64,000 nucleotides of DNA from Anaerolineales bacterium (GCA_015075185.1 JABTUW010000004.1:1054001-1118000), one strand, 5' to 3'; counted from the stretch's first letter, positions 34,589 to 43,671 are shown. Notes: generated from the letters alone by a model not told the origin. A program made the numbers and translations.

Positions 34589-35845
34589 CTAATCGCTATT
34601 ATAACTGTCGGCTCGTTCAGAAACGCCGGCCTGCCAGACGCGACCGGGCCGCCAGGGGAACCATTTTTGCCCTTCGTGGCTGGCGCTCAAAATGTAGACT
34701 CCCTCGGCCTTTTGACTTTCGCCGTAGATATTGTAGACATAGGCGACGCCGTCGGCAGGCTCACCCGGATGCACGTTTATCAGCAAACGCCCCTCCTGAG
34801 TCCAGCGGGGCATATCGGTGTCTAACTGTGGGTCCGGGGGCTTCAGATAGGTAATTGACTTTTCGGCCAGGTTGAGCAGACCGACAGCCCGGCAAGGCTG
34901 GCAATATCTATGCTGTTTGAAACCGATGACAAAGGCAATATATTTTCCATCCGGTGACCAAACCACCCCCCCAATCGGCCCCATTTCATCGGTGTCTTGC
35001 AGCCAGATGTCGGTATGGGCGCCGGCCGTCCCAATGGTGTACAATCTAATCCGCTCGGTCATGGCAATTTGGCTGCCGTCCGGTGAGATGCTGGCGCTCA
35101 CGGGTGGGGTCAGCAGGCTTGCCTTAACTTTCTGAAAAGCAGGCATATCTTCGACGTACTGGCGACTGGCTGCCGCGCCAGGGGTGGGCGTTCCGGGCGG
35201 CACGGTTGGCATCGGCGTGACGGTCGGTGGTAGAGACAGGGTGGGGCTGGGAGCGGCTGCTGCCACGGAACCGAAGGAAGCCGGCTGGGCCAGGGCAGAG
35301 GCGGTAGTCACTACCGGAATAGTATTGGTAACATTGAGCGCGGTCACCAGCGCATTAAAGACCCAGGCAAAGCGGCCATCGGGCAGAGCCACCAGCCACC
35401 AGGTCGAAGTACCGTCGCGCCCAACAATCTCGGCGTTGGCGCCCGCCGGCAATACCCCTACCAGGGAATTATCAATCCCAGGGCCGCTGTACAGGTCAAC
35501 CGGATTTTGGTTGGTCACAACCAGCGGTATACCTCCAGGTGGAGCGGGTGGCGGTGCGGGTGACCCCTGGAGTTGAAGCGCCTCGACCTGGGCTAACAGC
35601 GCATCTACTTGGGCCAGCAAAGAGTCAACCTCGGCGGGTGATGAGGTCGTCACGCCAGGCGCGTTAGGCGTGGACACTATAACCAGTTCCCGCGCCACAC
35701 CCAGCCCAACCAGATTAATCGCAACACAGACAACACAAAACAACAGGGTAACGGTTAGCACGGCCAGGCTCACGAGTAAGCCAATTTGTGCGCCGCAGCC
35801 GCCAATGACCAGCTTGCCGAAACTACTTTGCCACCAGGGACGCAT
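34589..35845 (-). CDS. Membrane-anchored SH3b plus beta-propeller protein (paralogue 2)
   Basis: A paralogue of about 418 residues of the following gene with the same layout: N-terminal helix (GLLVSLAVLTVTLLFCVVCVAINLV), a short coiled Leu/Gln segment (LLAQVDALLAQVEALQLQ), an SH3b domain (PVDLYSGPGIDNSLVGVLPAGANAEIVGR) and a PD40 propeller (VSASISPDGSQIAMTERIRLY, GGVVWSPDGKYIAFV). ATG 35845 is preferred over 35857: it overlaps the preceding stop as TAATG, which implies translational coupling, and it aligns with the paralogue start (MRPWWQS/MHPFWQT). The SH3b Arg seen in paralogue 1 (NLRSGPG) is Tyr here (DLYSGPG). Confidence 0.82.
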   Translation of the reverse strand: MRPWWQSSFGKLVIGGCGAQIGLLVSLAVLTVTLLFCVVCVAINLVGLGVARELVIVSTPNAPGVTTSSPAEVDSLLAQVDALLAQVEALQLQGSPAPPPAPPGGIPLVVTNQNPVDLYSGPGIDNSLVGVLPAGANAEIVGRDGTSTWWLVALPDGRFAWVFNALVTALNVTNTIPVVTTASALAQPASFGSVAAAAPSPTLSLPPTVTPMPTVPPGTPTPGAAASRQYVEDMPAFQKVKASLLTPPVSASISPDGSQIAMTERIRLYTIGTAGAHTDIWLQDTDEMGPIGGVVWSPDGKYIAFVIGFKQHRYCQPCRAVGLLNLAEKSITYLKPPDPQLDTDMPRWTQEGRLLINVHPGEPADGVAYVYNIYGESQKAEGVYILSASHEGQKWFPWRPGRVWQAGVSERADSYNSD

Positions 35846-37089
35846 TATTCCCACCAATCTCGCTTCGAGCGGGCATCCAGGAATTTGCCGTTGTCACGGA
35901 TGGCGATGATGAGTTCGTCGCCGGCAACACCAACCGGAGTATCCAGAGTTAAACCGGGTAGCTCGCTGCCCTTGCTTTCGCGGAACAGCGCAACCAAATT
36001 GGGGTCAGTATGTAAGCCCACGTAATGAACCGTGTAGCCCTTGACCACGCTGCCTGCCCGGTTGTATAAGAAGGTCAGGCTATCCTCCGAGGAGTAGAGC
36101 ACGACCGCGTAGTAGTTGCCCCCATAAATATCACCCTCTTTGGGCGGGATAAAAACAGGCTCGCCCGGTGTGGTTTTTAGCCCCAGCAAGACCAGATGAT
36201 CCTCTTGAAGCAACTTACCCTTGCAGTTGCAGCCCCAATCCCAATCGTGAACCGTGTAGGCCCGCACGAAATCGGGTTTAAAAAGCTTTGAGAAATTAGG
36301 CGCATTGGGGTCTACGCCGGAACCTGGCAGGTCCTGTAAGGAGAGATCCACCTCGATGGGCTGCGGGTCGCGCAGCTTAAGATTGAGGTCGCCGTGTTCT
36401 TCGGGCGGACGGCTTTCACGTTCACCTTCAATGGGAATTAACTCATACGAGTTTGACGAGGTTGCCGGGGGCACAAATTCGGCTGCTGCTTCTTGTTGAG
36501 AGGCGGCAGCTACGGCGGCAGGGGTAGCCGGCGGCGCGGCAGTCACGGCTGGCGCGGCGGTCGCAGTTGATGCAACAGGATTGGCTATTTGCGGAGTCGG
36601 GGCATTCGCTTCCGGCTGGGGAACATCTATCGCCACTGCGGTTGGCACGCCGGCAGATAAAACGATAGGTGTGGCCGCTGGCGGCAGCCCTGGGGCAGAG
36701 GCAACCTCTGCCGGCGCTCCCGCCACCTGGGTTGCCAGGGCAGACAAGGTGGCTACCTGTTCTTCCAGAGGGGACGCGGTTGGAAGGGGTGTGGCCGTAC
36801 TGGCGGGGGTTAACACCGGGGTTTGGGTCGGAATTGAGACCAGCATGTCGGTTGGTATCAACGCCGGGGCCAATGATGATCCCGTCCCCGACCGGCTGAT
36901 CGAGACTTCAAGCCCCGATAATTCCCAGCCCAGATAAACATTTAACGTCGCCGATGCGGCCAGCAGGAGAAGCAGAACCAGGGAGAGAATCGTCAAGAAG
37001 CTTAACGAAGCTCCCCAAAAAAACCATAACAAACACCCGCCCAACCTGCCTTCCGCACCCGCTGACTCGGCTTCAGCTTGGTTTACCAT
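35845..37089 (-). CDS. Membrane protein with unrecognised DWDWGCNC-motif domain (paralogue 1)
   Basis: A protein of about 414 residues, start ATG 37089 served by AGGAGAGG. One N-terminal helix (SFLTILSLVLLLLLAASATLNVYL) is followed by a low-complexity Ala/Pro/Thr region of about 150 residues and a conserved C-terminal domain (about 215-414). That domain contains VRAYTVHDWDWGCNCKG, a Tyr-rich strand (GGNYYAVVLYSSEDSLTFLYNRAGSVVKGYTVHY) and ends IAIRDNGKFLDARSKRDWWE. I cannot assign the family. The same domain recurs at 38381-39595, so it is under selection. The stop overlaps the next start (TAATG). Confidence 0.75.
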   Translation of the reverse strand: MVNQAEAESAGAEGRLGGCLLWFFWGASLSFLTILSLVLLLLLAASATLNVYLGWELSGLEVSISRSGTGSSLAPALIPTDMLVSIPTQTPVLTPASTATPLPTASPLEEQVATLSALATQVAGAPAEVASAPGLPPAATPIVLSAGVPTAVAIDVPQPEANAPTPQIANPVASTATAAPAVTAAPPATPAAVAAASQQEAAAEFVPPATSSNSYELIPIEGERESRPPEEHGDLNLKLRDPQPIEVDLSLQDLPGSGVDPNAPNFSKLFKPDFVRAYTVHDWDWGCNCKGKLLQEDHLVLLGLKTTPGEPVFIPPKEGDIYGGNYYAVVLYSSEDSLTFLYNRAGSVVKGYTVHYVGLHTDPNLVALFRESKGSELPGLTLDTPVGVAGDELIIAIRDNGKFLDARSKRDWWE

Positions 37090-37129
37090 GACCCTCTCCT
37101 TTGAGGTAGTACACCTCAATCACTTAGTT

Positions 37130-38251
37130 TTAACAGCGTGACCAGCCGCCCTGGCCATCCAGACAAAGCTGGACTGTTTGATCATCGAGGCTGAACGTAA
37201 TCTTTTCGACATAGTCACCCTTTTCCACTACTGTGAAAAAAGTGACCGAACTGGTCGTGCCGGGGGGCGGCCCGGAACCTTCGTAACCGTAATAACACGC
37301 CTTAACCGATTTACCTTTGGCAGTGGTAAAACTGATCGGCCAGGCATCGGGCGCTTTGGTCTCGGAGTTATTGGTCAGCAGCAGTTCTACATTGAAACCG
37401 CGATAATTGGGCCTGGTGTCGTCAAAATCACCCGTTTCCCAGGCTTTACACGGGTCACCTCGGTCCCAGCCCCACGGTTCTTCATAGCGGTGCTGGTTGC
37501 CAATTTTTAGCACATAGAGACCATCGTCGCGGGCAGGCTGATTTGCTGAAGTGTCCGCTGTTCCCTGGCCAGGCACGGCGCCTTTCTCATTCCCATAATC
37601 CAGTTGAGTAATAAGCCAGTGGCCGTTCAATTTCGCCAGGGTATAAATACCCTGATCCCGATAGAGCGTGCCATCTATGACTACCCCGCGGTGCGTACCC
37701 ATCGCCCGATTACCGTCTACCTGGATCGCCAAATCTACCAGAGTTAAAGAGGAAGGCCCAACCGAAAAGAAGGCCAGGTAGCGCCGCTCGATGTTAGCCC
37801 AACCCTGCCAGGTGGTATCATCGCCGGGATCATCTGGTGTGCCGTTGTGGTCTATGATAACCGCATCCGGGGCATACAGCGACTTCAAAAGGACCAAGTC
37901 TTGGGCGACTGTAGCGTTGACTTCATTGAGGATGACAGCCCTGATTTGTTCGGGGTCGGCGGGCGGGTTCGGGGGAGCGGGGGTAAAAGGGAGGGGGGTC
38001 AAAAGAGGCGTTGGAACGGGGGCCTGGCTCTGGCCCGCTTGATTGGCTATCTGGGTCGCAGCCACAGCGGCGTCAATCGTCGCCTGCATATTAACGGCAG
38101 CCTGCTGGGTGGCAACTATACCTGCGGCGACGGTAGCTTCGACATTAACCGATTGCCCCAACCCGCACACAGCCGATGTTGCCGGTGAAATGAGAATGGC
38201 GACAGCCACCACCACACTAGGAAACAGATTTCGACGATTTTGATCGGCCAT
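37130..38251 (-). CDS. Secreted NTF2-like protein with DUF4352-like C-terminus
   Basis: A secreted protein of about 373 residues. After an N-terminal hydrophobic segment (SVVVAVAILISPATSAVCG) come an Ala/Gln-rich helix, a Pro-rich linker and a SnoaL/NTF2-like domain (about 100-215: PEQIRAVILNEVNATVAQDLVLLKSLYAPDAVIID, YLAFFSVGPSSLTLVDLAIQVDGNRAMG). A beta-rich C-terminal part (FNVELLLTNNSETKAPDAWPISFTT, CYYGYEG) resembles DUF4352-type domains. ATG 38251 is preferred over 38272 because it begins just before the signal. Promoter at 38297-38325. Function not known. Confidence 0.65.
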   Translation of the reverse strand: MADQNRRNLFPSVVVAVAILISPATSAVCGLGQSVNVEATVAAGIVATQQAAVNMQATIDAAVAATQIANQAGQSQAPVPTPLLTPLPFTPAPPNPPADPEQIRAVILNEVNATVAQDLVLLKSLYAPDAVIIDHNGTPDDPGDDTTWQGWANIERRYLAFFSVGPSSLTLVDLAIQVDGNRAMGTHRGVVIDGTLYRDQGIYTLAKLNGHWLITQLDYGNEKGAVPGQGTADTSANQPARDDGLYVLKIGNQHRYEEPWGWDRGDPCKAWETGDFDDTRPNYRGFNVELLLTNNSETKAPDAWPISFTTAKGKSVKACYYGYEGSGPPPGTTSSVTFFTVVEKGDYVEKITFSLDDQTVQLCLDGQGGWSRC

Positions 38252-38296
38252 ACCCCCGCTGGGCCTTAACATTTTTAATAGTGTTAAAGCTCTTAC

Positions 38297-38325
38297 ATAA
38301 TATCATATTTTTTTAACATAATCAA
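38297..38325 (-). promoter_or_regulatory. Promoter in front of the envelope gene run
   Basis: Minus strand TTGATT (38325-38320), 17-base spacer, TATTAT (38302-38297) with an extended TG. It lies about 46 bases upstream of the NTF2-like gene and can drive the genes down to the kinase. Confidence 0.6.
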
Positions 38326-38380
38326 GGGGTAAAAATTTTTTGACCGGGGCAAAGGATCAGAGAGGTGTTAAAACGGCAAA

Positions 38381-39595
38381 TTATTCCCACCAATCTCGCC
38401 GGGAACGCGCATCCAGAAAGGTGCCGTTATCACGAACAGCCACAATCAGCTCGGCGGCGGCAGTCCCAACCGGCGTATCAAGGGTTAAACCGGGTAATTC
38501 GCCCCCCTGACTCCGGCGGAACAGAGCGACCAGATTGGGGTCGGTGTGCAGGCCAAGATAATGTATTGTGTAACCTCTGGCCACACTGCCGGCCCTGGTA
38601 TAGGCAAAAGTCAGGCTGTCCTCCGAGGCGTAGAGCAGGGTGGCGTAATATTTGTCGGCATAAACATTTTGCTTTCGAGGTGGAATAAAGACAGGCGCGC
38701 CCGGCGTGGTGCGAATTCCCACCAACACGCCATGCTCCGCTTGGAGCAGCTTGCCCCGGCAGTTGCAGCCCCAGTCCCAATCATGAACGGCGTAGGCCCG
38801 GACAAAATCAGGGTTGAAGATGGCCGCCAGATTGGGCGCATCCGGGTCCAAACCCGAACCATTAATATCTACCAGAGTCAGGTCTGCGGCAATAGGTTGG
38901 GGGTCTCGCAGTTTCAGGTTAAGGTCGCCGTGATCTGCCGCCGGCCGGCTTTCGCGCGGCCCTTCCAGGGGGATAAGCTGATACGAATTTGCCGGGCTTA
39001 CCGGGGGAATAAGTTCCTGAGGAGCGGCAGAAACCTGGGCCGGTCGGACGGGCGGCGTGACTGTAGCCACGGGTACAGAAAGATTAACCAACTGACGCGA
39101 AAGAGACCTGGCTAGCTCTTGAGGAGGAATGCCGGCAACAGCCTGGCGCAGGGTGAGAAGCGCTGCGCCAGGGAGAGCTTTGCGCAGCGGCAGAATCATT
39201 ATTGAGTCCTGTAACCTTGTTCCGATGGCCTTCCCGGTCGGGAGACCCATGGTGTCTACATCCTCCTTCGACGGCGAGATAGTAGGCAGGGGGACGGGCG
39301 CACTGCTGAGCGCCAGGATGGGGGTCTCGGTTGGCGTTAAGACCTGGAACTGAACGGGCATGAGCTGCGGGGGAGCATCCTGTATAGAGTCTGGCTGGCT
39401 AAGCGGGGCCTCAAATCCCAGCGAGGGCCAGCCCTGATAAATATTGAGCGTGACCATAGCAGCAGCCAGGGGGATTAACCATACCAGGCAGAGGGTCACG
39501 GCAAAACTTATAGCCACACCCCTCATGAACCTCAACTGGCCCCCACTTAATTTATCTACCGAGCCGGACGCAGCGGCTTCGGATTCGTCTGTCAT
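38381..39595 (-). CDS. Membrane protein with unrecognised DWDWGCNC-motif domain (paralogue 2)
   Basis: A protein of about 404 residues, the second copy of the domain at 35845-37089: one N-terminal helix (AISFAVTLCLVWLIPLAAAMVTLNIY), a variable Pro-rich middle, then VRAYAVHDWDWGCNCRG, the Tyr-rich strand (YADKYYATLLYASEDSLTFAYTRAGSVARGYTIHY) and the end VRDNGTFLDARSRRDWWE. The reading frame runs open to 39958, but ATG 39595 with AGGGAGGG is the start: the upstream part only translates the antisense of an oxidoreductase gene and a family A palindrome. Function unknown; probably envelope-associated. Confidence 0.75.
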   Translation of the reverse strand: MTDESEAAASGSVDKLSGGQLRFMRGVAISFAVTLCLVWLIPLAAAMVTLNIYQGWPSLGFEAPLSQPDSIQDAPPQLMPVQFQVLTPTETPILALSSAPVPLPTISPSKEDVDTMGLPTGKAIGTRLQDSIMILPLRKALPGAALLTLRQAVAGIPPQELARSLSRQLVNLSVPVATVTPPVRPAQVSAAPQELIPPVSPANSYQLIPLEGPRESRPAADHGDLNLKLRDPQPIAADLTLVDINGSGLDPDAPNLAAIFNPDFVRAYAVHDWDWGCNCRGKLLQAEHGVLVGIRTTPGAPVFIPPRKQNVYADKYYATLLYASEDSLTFAYTRAGSVARGYTIHYLGLHTDPNLVALFRRSQGGELPGLTLDTPVGTAAAELIVAVRDNGTFLDARSRRDWWE

Positions 39596-39609
39596 AACCC
39601 TCCCTCTAA

Positions 39610-39642
39610 AGACCCTAAAGGTCTTTAAGACCTTTAGGGTCT
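39610..39642. repeat. 33-bp palindrome family A, copy 2
   Basis: AGACCCTAAAGGTC / GACCTTTAGGGTCT around TTTAA, in the 76-base gap between a Gfo/Idh gene and the DWDWGCNC paralogue. Confidence 0.85.
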
Positions 39643-39671
39643 GGGGTCTACTCAGGACAAGTTTCGGATTG

Positions 39672-40760
39672 TCACCCCATAGCCCATTCCATCGGCGCAG
39701 GTGGGGTAAAACTGGAATGGATCGCCGCTGGCTGGCCGCTTTGGATAGATTGGGTAACAGCGTTGAGAATTTCGACCACATGCGCCGCCTGCTCGCCGGT
39801 AGCCCGGTGAGGGCGACCCTTGGCGATGGCCTGGGCCATGTCCAGCACCGCCCGGCCCCACTCGACCTTGCGGCTGCCCTGATAGCCCGGCCTGACCAGG
39901 GGGACTGCCTGGAAGGGCTGGTCGAATTCAGCCACCTCGACGGGAACATTGAAGTCATGCCAGCTTTTCAGGTACAGCGCGCCCAGGTCCCCCTGAAATT
40001 CGACGCCATCCTGCTTGCTGCTGTGACGCGAGACATAAAAGTCGGTGGTCAGCCGGACCAGCGGCCCGTTTTCCAGCTCGATCAGCGAGACAATAAAATC
40101 CGGGGTTTCGATATGGAAGGGAACGCCTTCCCGCGTTACCCGGTCAGGGTGGAGGATGGCGCCGTAGGCCCAAACTTTGCGGGCCGGGCCAAAAATAGCT
40201 GTCAGCAGAGTCAAAGGGTAGACGCCGACATCAAACAAGGCGCCTACCTGATAAAATGGGCCGGGCGCGGGATGCCAGGCCTCGATCCGGCCCCAATTGA
40301 CTTCGGCATAGACCAGCCGGATTTGACCCAGCCGCCCCTCGCGGATGATCTTCCAGGCCGTTTGCTGAGCCTCACCCATAAAAGTAAAAGGCGAGCAGCC
40401 CAGGCGCAGTCCTTTTTGCTGGGCAAGTTCGACCAGCGCTCGTGCGTCCTCATAGGTCAGCGTCATGGGCTTTTCACTGTGGACATGCTTGCCCGCCTCC
40501 AGGCAGCGGGTCGTCGTTTCATTGTGGGCGTGGTGAATGGTCAAATTGACGACCAGCTCCACCTTTTCGTCGGCCAGCATCGCCTCCATGGAGGGATAGG
40601 TGTGACAGCCAAACTGGGCCGCCAGGGCCTCGGCCCGGCTGGTATCCACATCGGCCACGCCGACCAGTTCAATTTCAGGATAGGAGGATAGATTTTCGGC
40701 GTAGGGCGTGGCTATGTTGCCGCAGCCGAGAATAGCAACGCCTAGTTTCTTTTGAGACAT
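39672..40760 (-). CDS. Gfo/Idh/MocA-family oxidoreductase
   Basis: A 362-residue NAD(P)-dependent sugar dehydrogenase-like enzyme. The Rossmann motif is VAILGCGNIATPYAENL, the signature EKPMTLTYEDA supplies the catalytic Lys-Pro pair (SEKP), and the GFO_IDH_MocA C-terminal domain has the substrate-site segment GALFDVGVYPLTLL. It is the last gene of a five-gene catabolic run with two ThuA-like proteins, an aldo/keto reductase and another Gfo/Idh member. ThuA-ThuB partners of this type oxidise trehalose-like sugars to 3-keto forms in rhizobia; this substrate is only a model. Confidence 0.85.
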   Translation of the reverse strand: MSQKKLGVAILGCGNIATPYAENLSSYPEIELVGVADVDTSRAEALAAQFGCHTYPSMEAMLADEKVELVVNLTIHHAHNETTTRCLEAGKHVHSEKPMTLTYEDARALVELAQQKGLRLGCSPFTFMGEAQQTAWKIIREGRLGQIRLVYAEVNWGRIEAWHPAPGPFYQVGALFDVGVYPLTLLTAIFGPARKVWAYGAILHPDRVTREGVPFHIETPDFIVSLIELENGPLVRLTTDFYVSRHSSKQDGVEFQGDLGALYLKSWHDFNVPVEVAEFDQPFQAVPLVRPGYQGSRKVEWGRAVLDMAQAIAKGRPHRATGEQAAHVVEILNAVTQSIQSGQPAAIHSSFTPPAPMEWAMG

Positions 40761-40789
40761 AGTTTGAGTAGCTCCTGTTTATTTGTTTA

Positions 40790-41434
40790 TTAGTGGCTGG
40801 CCCAGAGCATGCCCCGTTTCTGAATTTCCAGCACTTCGGGCACGTTAAAATCGCTGGCGACGTGACCCAGGGAGGAGTAAAAGACCCGTCCCTGACCCCA
40901 CTTGCGCTTCCAGACTACCGGCATCACGCAGCCGTCAACCCAGGGGGCGCTGACAGGGTGGAAGGTCGTCGTGGCCAACACTTCGTTAGAGGGGTCAACG
41001 TGCAGATAATATTGTTCCGATTTGACCTTAAAATCGGCCAGGCCGACGGTAATTGGGTCGGCATGGTTAATGATCGTGACGGTGTACTCGATGATATTGT
41101 CCGGATGGGCCACCCACTGCCCGCCGACCATCCACTGATAGGCCGGGTTATTGCGGAACGAGTCGGCCATCCCACCGTGCCAGCCGGCTATACCGACGCC
41201 CTCCTTGACCGCATTGAGCAAACCGTTTTCCTGCTCAGGGGTGATGATCCCCATGCTCCAGATTGGCACAATCAGGCTGAGCGCCTGCATTTTGGCGCGG
41301 TCGGTGTAAACGTCCAGGGTATCAACCACCTCAACGGTAAAACCGGCCTCCTGCAACATGGGGGCAAAGAGTTCAGCACACTGCTGGGGTTCGTGGCCGG
41401 CCCAGCCGCCCCAGACAATCAAGGCTTTTTTCAC
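40790..41434 (-). CDS. ThuA-like protein (paralogue 1)
   Basis: A 214-residue ThuA-family protein (class I glutamine amidotransferase-like fold) starting at GTG 41434 with AAGGAA upstream. Typical strands are ALIVWGGWAGHEPQQCAELFAPMLQ, LSLIVPIWSMGIITPEQ, GVGIAGWHGGMADSFRN, and the C-terminal GQGRVFYSSLGHVASDFNVPEV. ThuA proteins work with Gfo/Idh dehydrogenases on 3-keto sugars; a catalytic Cys is absent. It is followed after 29 bases by such a dehydrogenase gene. Confidence 0.83.
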   Translation of the reverse strand: MKKALIVWGGWAGHEPQQCAELFAPMLQEAGFTVEVVDTLDVYTDRAKMQALSLIVPIWSMGIITPEQENGLLNAVKEGVGIAGWHGGMADSFRNNPAYQWMVGGQWVAHPDNIIEYTVTIINHADPITVGLADFKVKSEQYYLHVDPSNEVLATTTFHPVSAPWVDGCVMPVVWKRKWGQGRVFYSSLGHVASDFNVPEVLEIQKRGMLWASH

Positions 41435-41517
41435 CTGTGTTCCTTTCTACTACAACACTCAGGTCAATCGCCGGTAGATGAAGCCCATACGTGACTCGTG
41501 TTCAGATTTTTCACGCC

Positions 41518-42498
41518 CTACGCGCTCTGAACGCTGTCACTTTTCAATTCCAACCAGGCCATTTCCTCCGGCGACAGCCTGACGGCGCTGGCTACAAGGT
41601 TGCTTCGGAATTCGGTCCCGCTCTGGCAACCGACCAGGGCAAAGATATTCAGTGGCTGGCTCAACACATAGGCCAGGGCGATTTGGGGCAGGGTCAAGCC
41701 TTTTTCTTCAGCCAGGTGGCGCGCCCGGTCCAAGCGTTTGAAGTTATCTTCATAACCATACGCCTGGACACACAACTTATCCAGGTAGCTGTCAAAGGAG
41801 TCGAGGTTATCGCGGCTAAAGCGGCCGGAGAAAAAGCCGCCGGCCAAACTCGACCAGGTGAAGAGGGGTATCTGGTTTTGCCGGTACCACTGCCGTGCGG
41901 CCTGGCCCGACGGCCCGCTGATGCTGATACAATCAGGCCACGGCTCCTGAACCTGCTCGGCCAGACTGAAATTAGGACTGCTGGCGGCAAAAGGGGTCAG
42001 GCCGTGGCTGGCGGCGTATTCATTCGCGGCCTGGATGCGCTCGTGGCTCCAGTTGGAGCCGCCAAAGGCGCGAATTCGCCCGGCGGCCAGGTGCTCGTTC
42101 AACACTTCGACAATCGGCCCGACCGGCACACCGGGGTCATCACGGTGCAGCAGGTACAGGTCAATGAAATCAACTTTAAACCGAGCCAGCGAATCGTAGA
42201 GATCGGAGGTGATATCAAAAGGCATCACCCGCCGGCGATCCTGGTTGTGGTGAGCGCCTTTGCCAATGATGACCACCCGGTCGCGCAGCCCGCGCTTGTT
42301 GACCCAGCGCCCGACTGTGCGCTCGCAGTCACCCTGACCATAATCGTGGGCGGTGTCAAAGGTGGTACAGCCTAGTTCAAAAACTTCATCCAGCAGGGCA
42401 AAACTCCGGTCTAGCTCTCCTGAGTTGACCATGACCGTGCCTTGAACCAGGCGGGAGATAGGTTTGTCAATGCCGGAAATATGTCCGTATTCCATCAT
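41518..42498 (-). CDS. Aldo/keto reductase
   Basis: A 326-residue NADPH-dependent aldo/keto reductase. The catalytic tetrad is visible: Asp and Tyr in FDTAHDYG, Lys in VIIGKGAHH, His in LYLLHRDDP. The cofactor end is LVGCQSGTEFRSNLVASAVRLSPEEM. Start MM at 42498; the second ATG is equally possible. It lies in the middle of the ThuA/Gfo-Idh run, suggesting reduction of a keto-sugar or aldehyde intermediate. Substrate cannot be read from sequence. Confidence 0.87.
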   Translation of the reverse strand: MMEYGHISGIDKPISRLVQGTVMVNSGELDRSFALLDEVFELGCTTFDTAHDYGQGDCERTVGRWVNKRGLRDRVVIIGKGAHHNQDRRRVMPFDITSDLYDSLARFKVDFIDLYLLHRDDPGVPVGPIVEVLNEHLAAGRIRAFGGSNWSHERIQAANEYAASHGLTPFAASSPNFSLAEQVQEPWPDCISISGPSGQAARQWYRQNQIPLFTWSSLAGGFFSGRFSRDNLDSFDSYLDKLCVQAYGYEDNFKRLDRARHLAEEKGLTLPQIALAYVLSQPLNIFALVGCQSGTEFRSNLVASAVRLSPEEMAWLELKSDSVQSA

Positions 42499-42547
42499 AA
42501 ACCTTACGTTGCTGATACGTGAATTTTTTACGCATCACGCATCACCT

Positions 42548-43534
42548 TCACTCCTCCGTTGGATACTTCAAGCCCCAGGGCGCACGAATTTGATCCATTG
42601 TTTTCATAATAGCCAGGGTTTCATCCAGGGGCATGATCTCGCTTTCCAGCTTCCCTGCCCGCAGGCAATTCATCACCTCCACTGCCTGGTAGTTGTAGCC
42701 ATTCCCTTCCATGGGCGCGTCAATAACTTCATCGCCCTGCTCTGGCCGTGACAGCGTGAGCCGCAGCGGGCAGTAAATGGGTGCGTGGACTCGAATCCGC
42801 CCCTCGGCGCCCATAATCATCGCCTCGGATGGGATATCGATTCTGACCGCCGTAGCCAGAACTGCCAGTTGTCCCTGGCTGTATCTCAGCAGCATCGCCG
42901 ACTGCTCGTCCACCCCGGTGGACCCCAGGTGAGCCAGGCTGGTAACTTGGACCGGCGTACCCAAGATCATCGAGGCAAAAGAGACAGGGTAGATGCCGAC
43001 ATCGAGCAGGGCGCCGCCGCCCAGGGCCGGATCAAACAGGCGATGGTTGGGGTCAAACTCGGCCCGAAACCCCAGGTCGGCCATGAGCATGCGGATTTCG
43101 CCAACGGCGCCGTCGGCGATCAACTGCCGCACTTTGATGACGGCCGGCAAGAAGCGCGTCCACATGGCTTCCATCAAAAATAAGCCTTTTTGCCGGGCCA
43201 GGTTAATCATCGCCTCAGCCTCGGCGGCATTAATAGCGAAGGGTTTTTCGCACAGAACCGGCTTGCCGGCGTTCAAACAGAGCAGGGTGTTAGCTTTATG
43301 CAATGAATGGGGCGTGGAAACATAAATCACATCTACTTCAGGATCGCTTGCCAGCGCCTCGTAGCTGGTATGCCGCCGCGGCACGTCAAAAGTGTCGCCA
43401 AATTGATCCGCCGTCGCATGAATCCGCGAGCCAACCGCCGCCAGTTCAGCACCGGGTGCGGCTTTCAATCCAATGGCAAATTTGCGGGCAATCGTTCCCG
43501 TACCCAGAATACCCCAACGAATCTTGTCGCCCAT
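42548..43534 (-). CDS. Gfo/Idh/MocA-family oxidoreductase
   Basis: A 328-residue enzyme similar to dimeric dihydrodiol/1,5-anhydrofructose-type dehydrogenases: WGILGTGTIARKFAIGLKAAP (Rossmann), VSTPHSLHKANTLLCLNAGKPVLCEKPFA (catalytic EKP) and GGGALLDVGIYPVSFASMIL. GAGGG precedes the ATG at 43534. It lies after a ThuA-like gene and before an aldo/keto reductase. It differs clearly from the second Gfo/Idh gene at 39672 (different lengths and EKP contexts), so it is not a recent tandem copy. Confidence 0.87.
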   Translation of the reverse strand: MGDKIRWGILGTGTIARKFAIGLKAAPGAELAAVGSRIHATADQFGDTFDVPRRHTSYEALASDPEVDVIYVSTPHSLHKANTLLCLNAGKPVLCEKPFAINAAEAEAMINLARQKGLFLMEAMWTRFLPAVIKVRQLIADGAVGEIRMLMADLGFRAEFDPNHRLFDPALGGGALLDVGIYPVSFASMILGTPVQVTSLAHLGSTGVDEQSAMLLRYSQGQLAVLATAVRIDIPSEAMIMGAEGRIRVHAPIYCPLRLTLSRPEQGDEVIDAPMEGNGYNYQAVEVMNCLRAGKLESEIMPLDETLAIMKTMDQIRAPWGLKYPTEE

Positions 43535-43578
43535 AATTCCCTCAATTTTTTATAGGATTTGATCGTCAGACTCGATAA

Positions 43579-43642
43579 TATAATCTGGAAGGTTGGAAGG
43601 CTGGAGCCATTTTTTCCAATCTTCCAGTTTTCCAACCTTCCC
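43579..43642. repeat. GGAAGGTTGGAAGG palindromic repeat, copy 2
   Basis: TGGAAGGTTGGAAGGCTGG opposes CCAATCTTCCAGTTTTCC within 60 bases of intergenic DNA, forming an imperfect hairpin. Related to 27111-27200 and 44686-44737. Confidence 0.6.
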
Positions 43643-43671
43643 AAATCACCAATTTTGACTTTCAAAATGCG

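Noticed and set aside
39596..39958. N-terminal extension of the DWDWGCNC paralogue frame
   Set aside because: It reads antisense to the oxidoreductase gene and through a family A palindrome; a good ribosome site exists at the internal ATG 39595.
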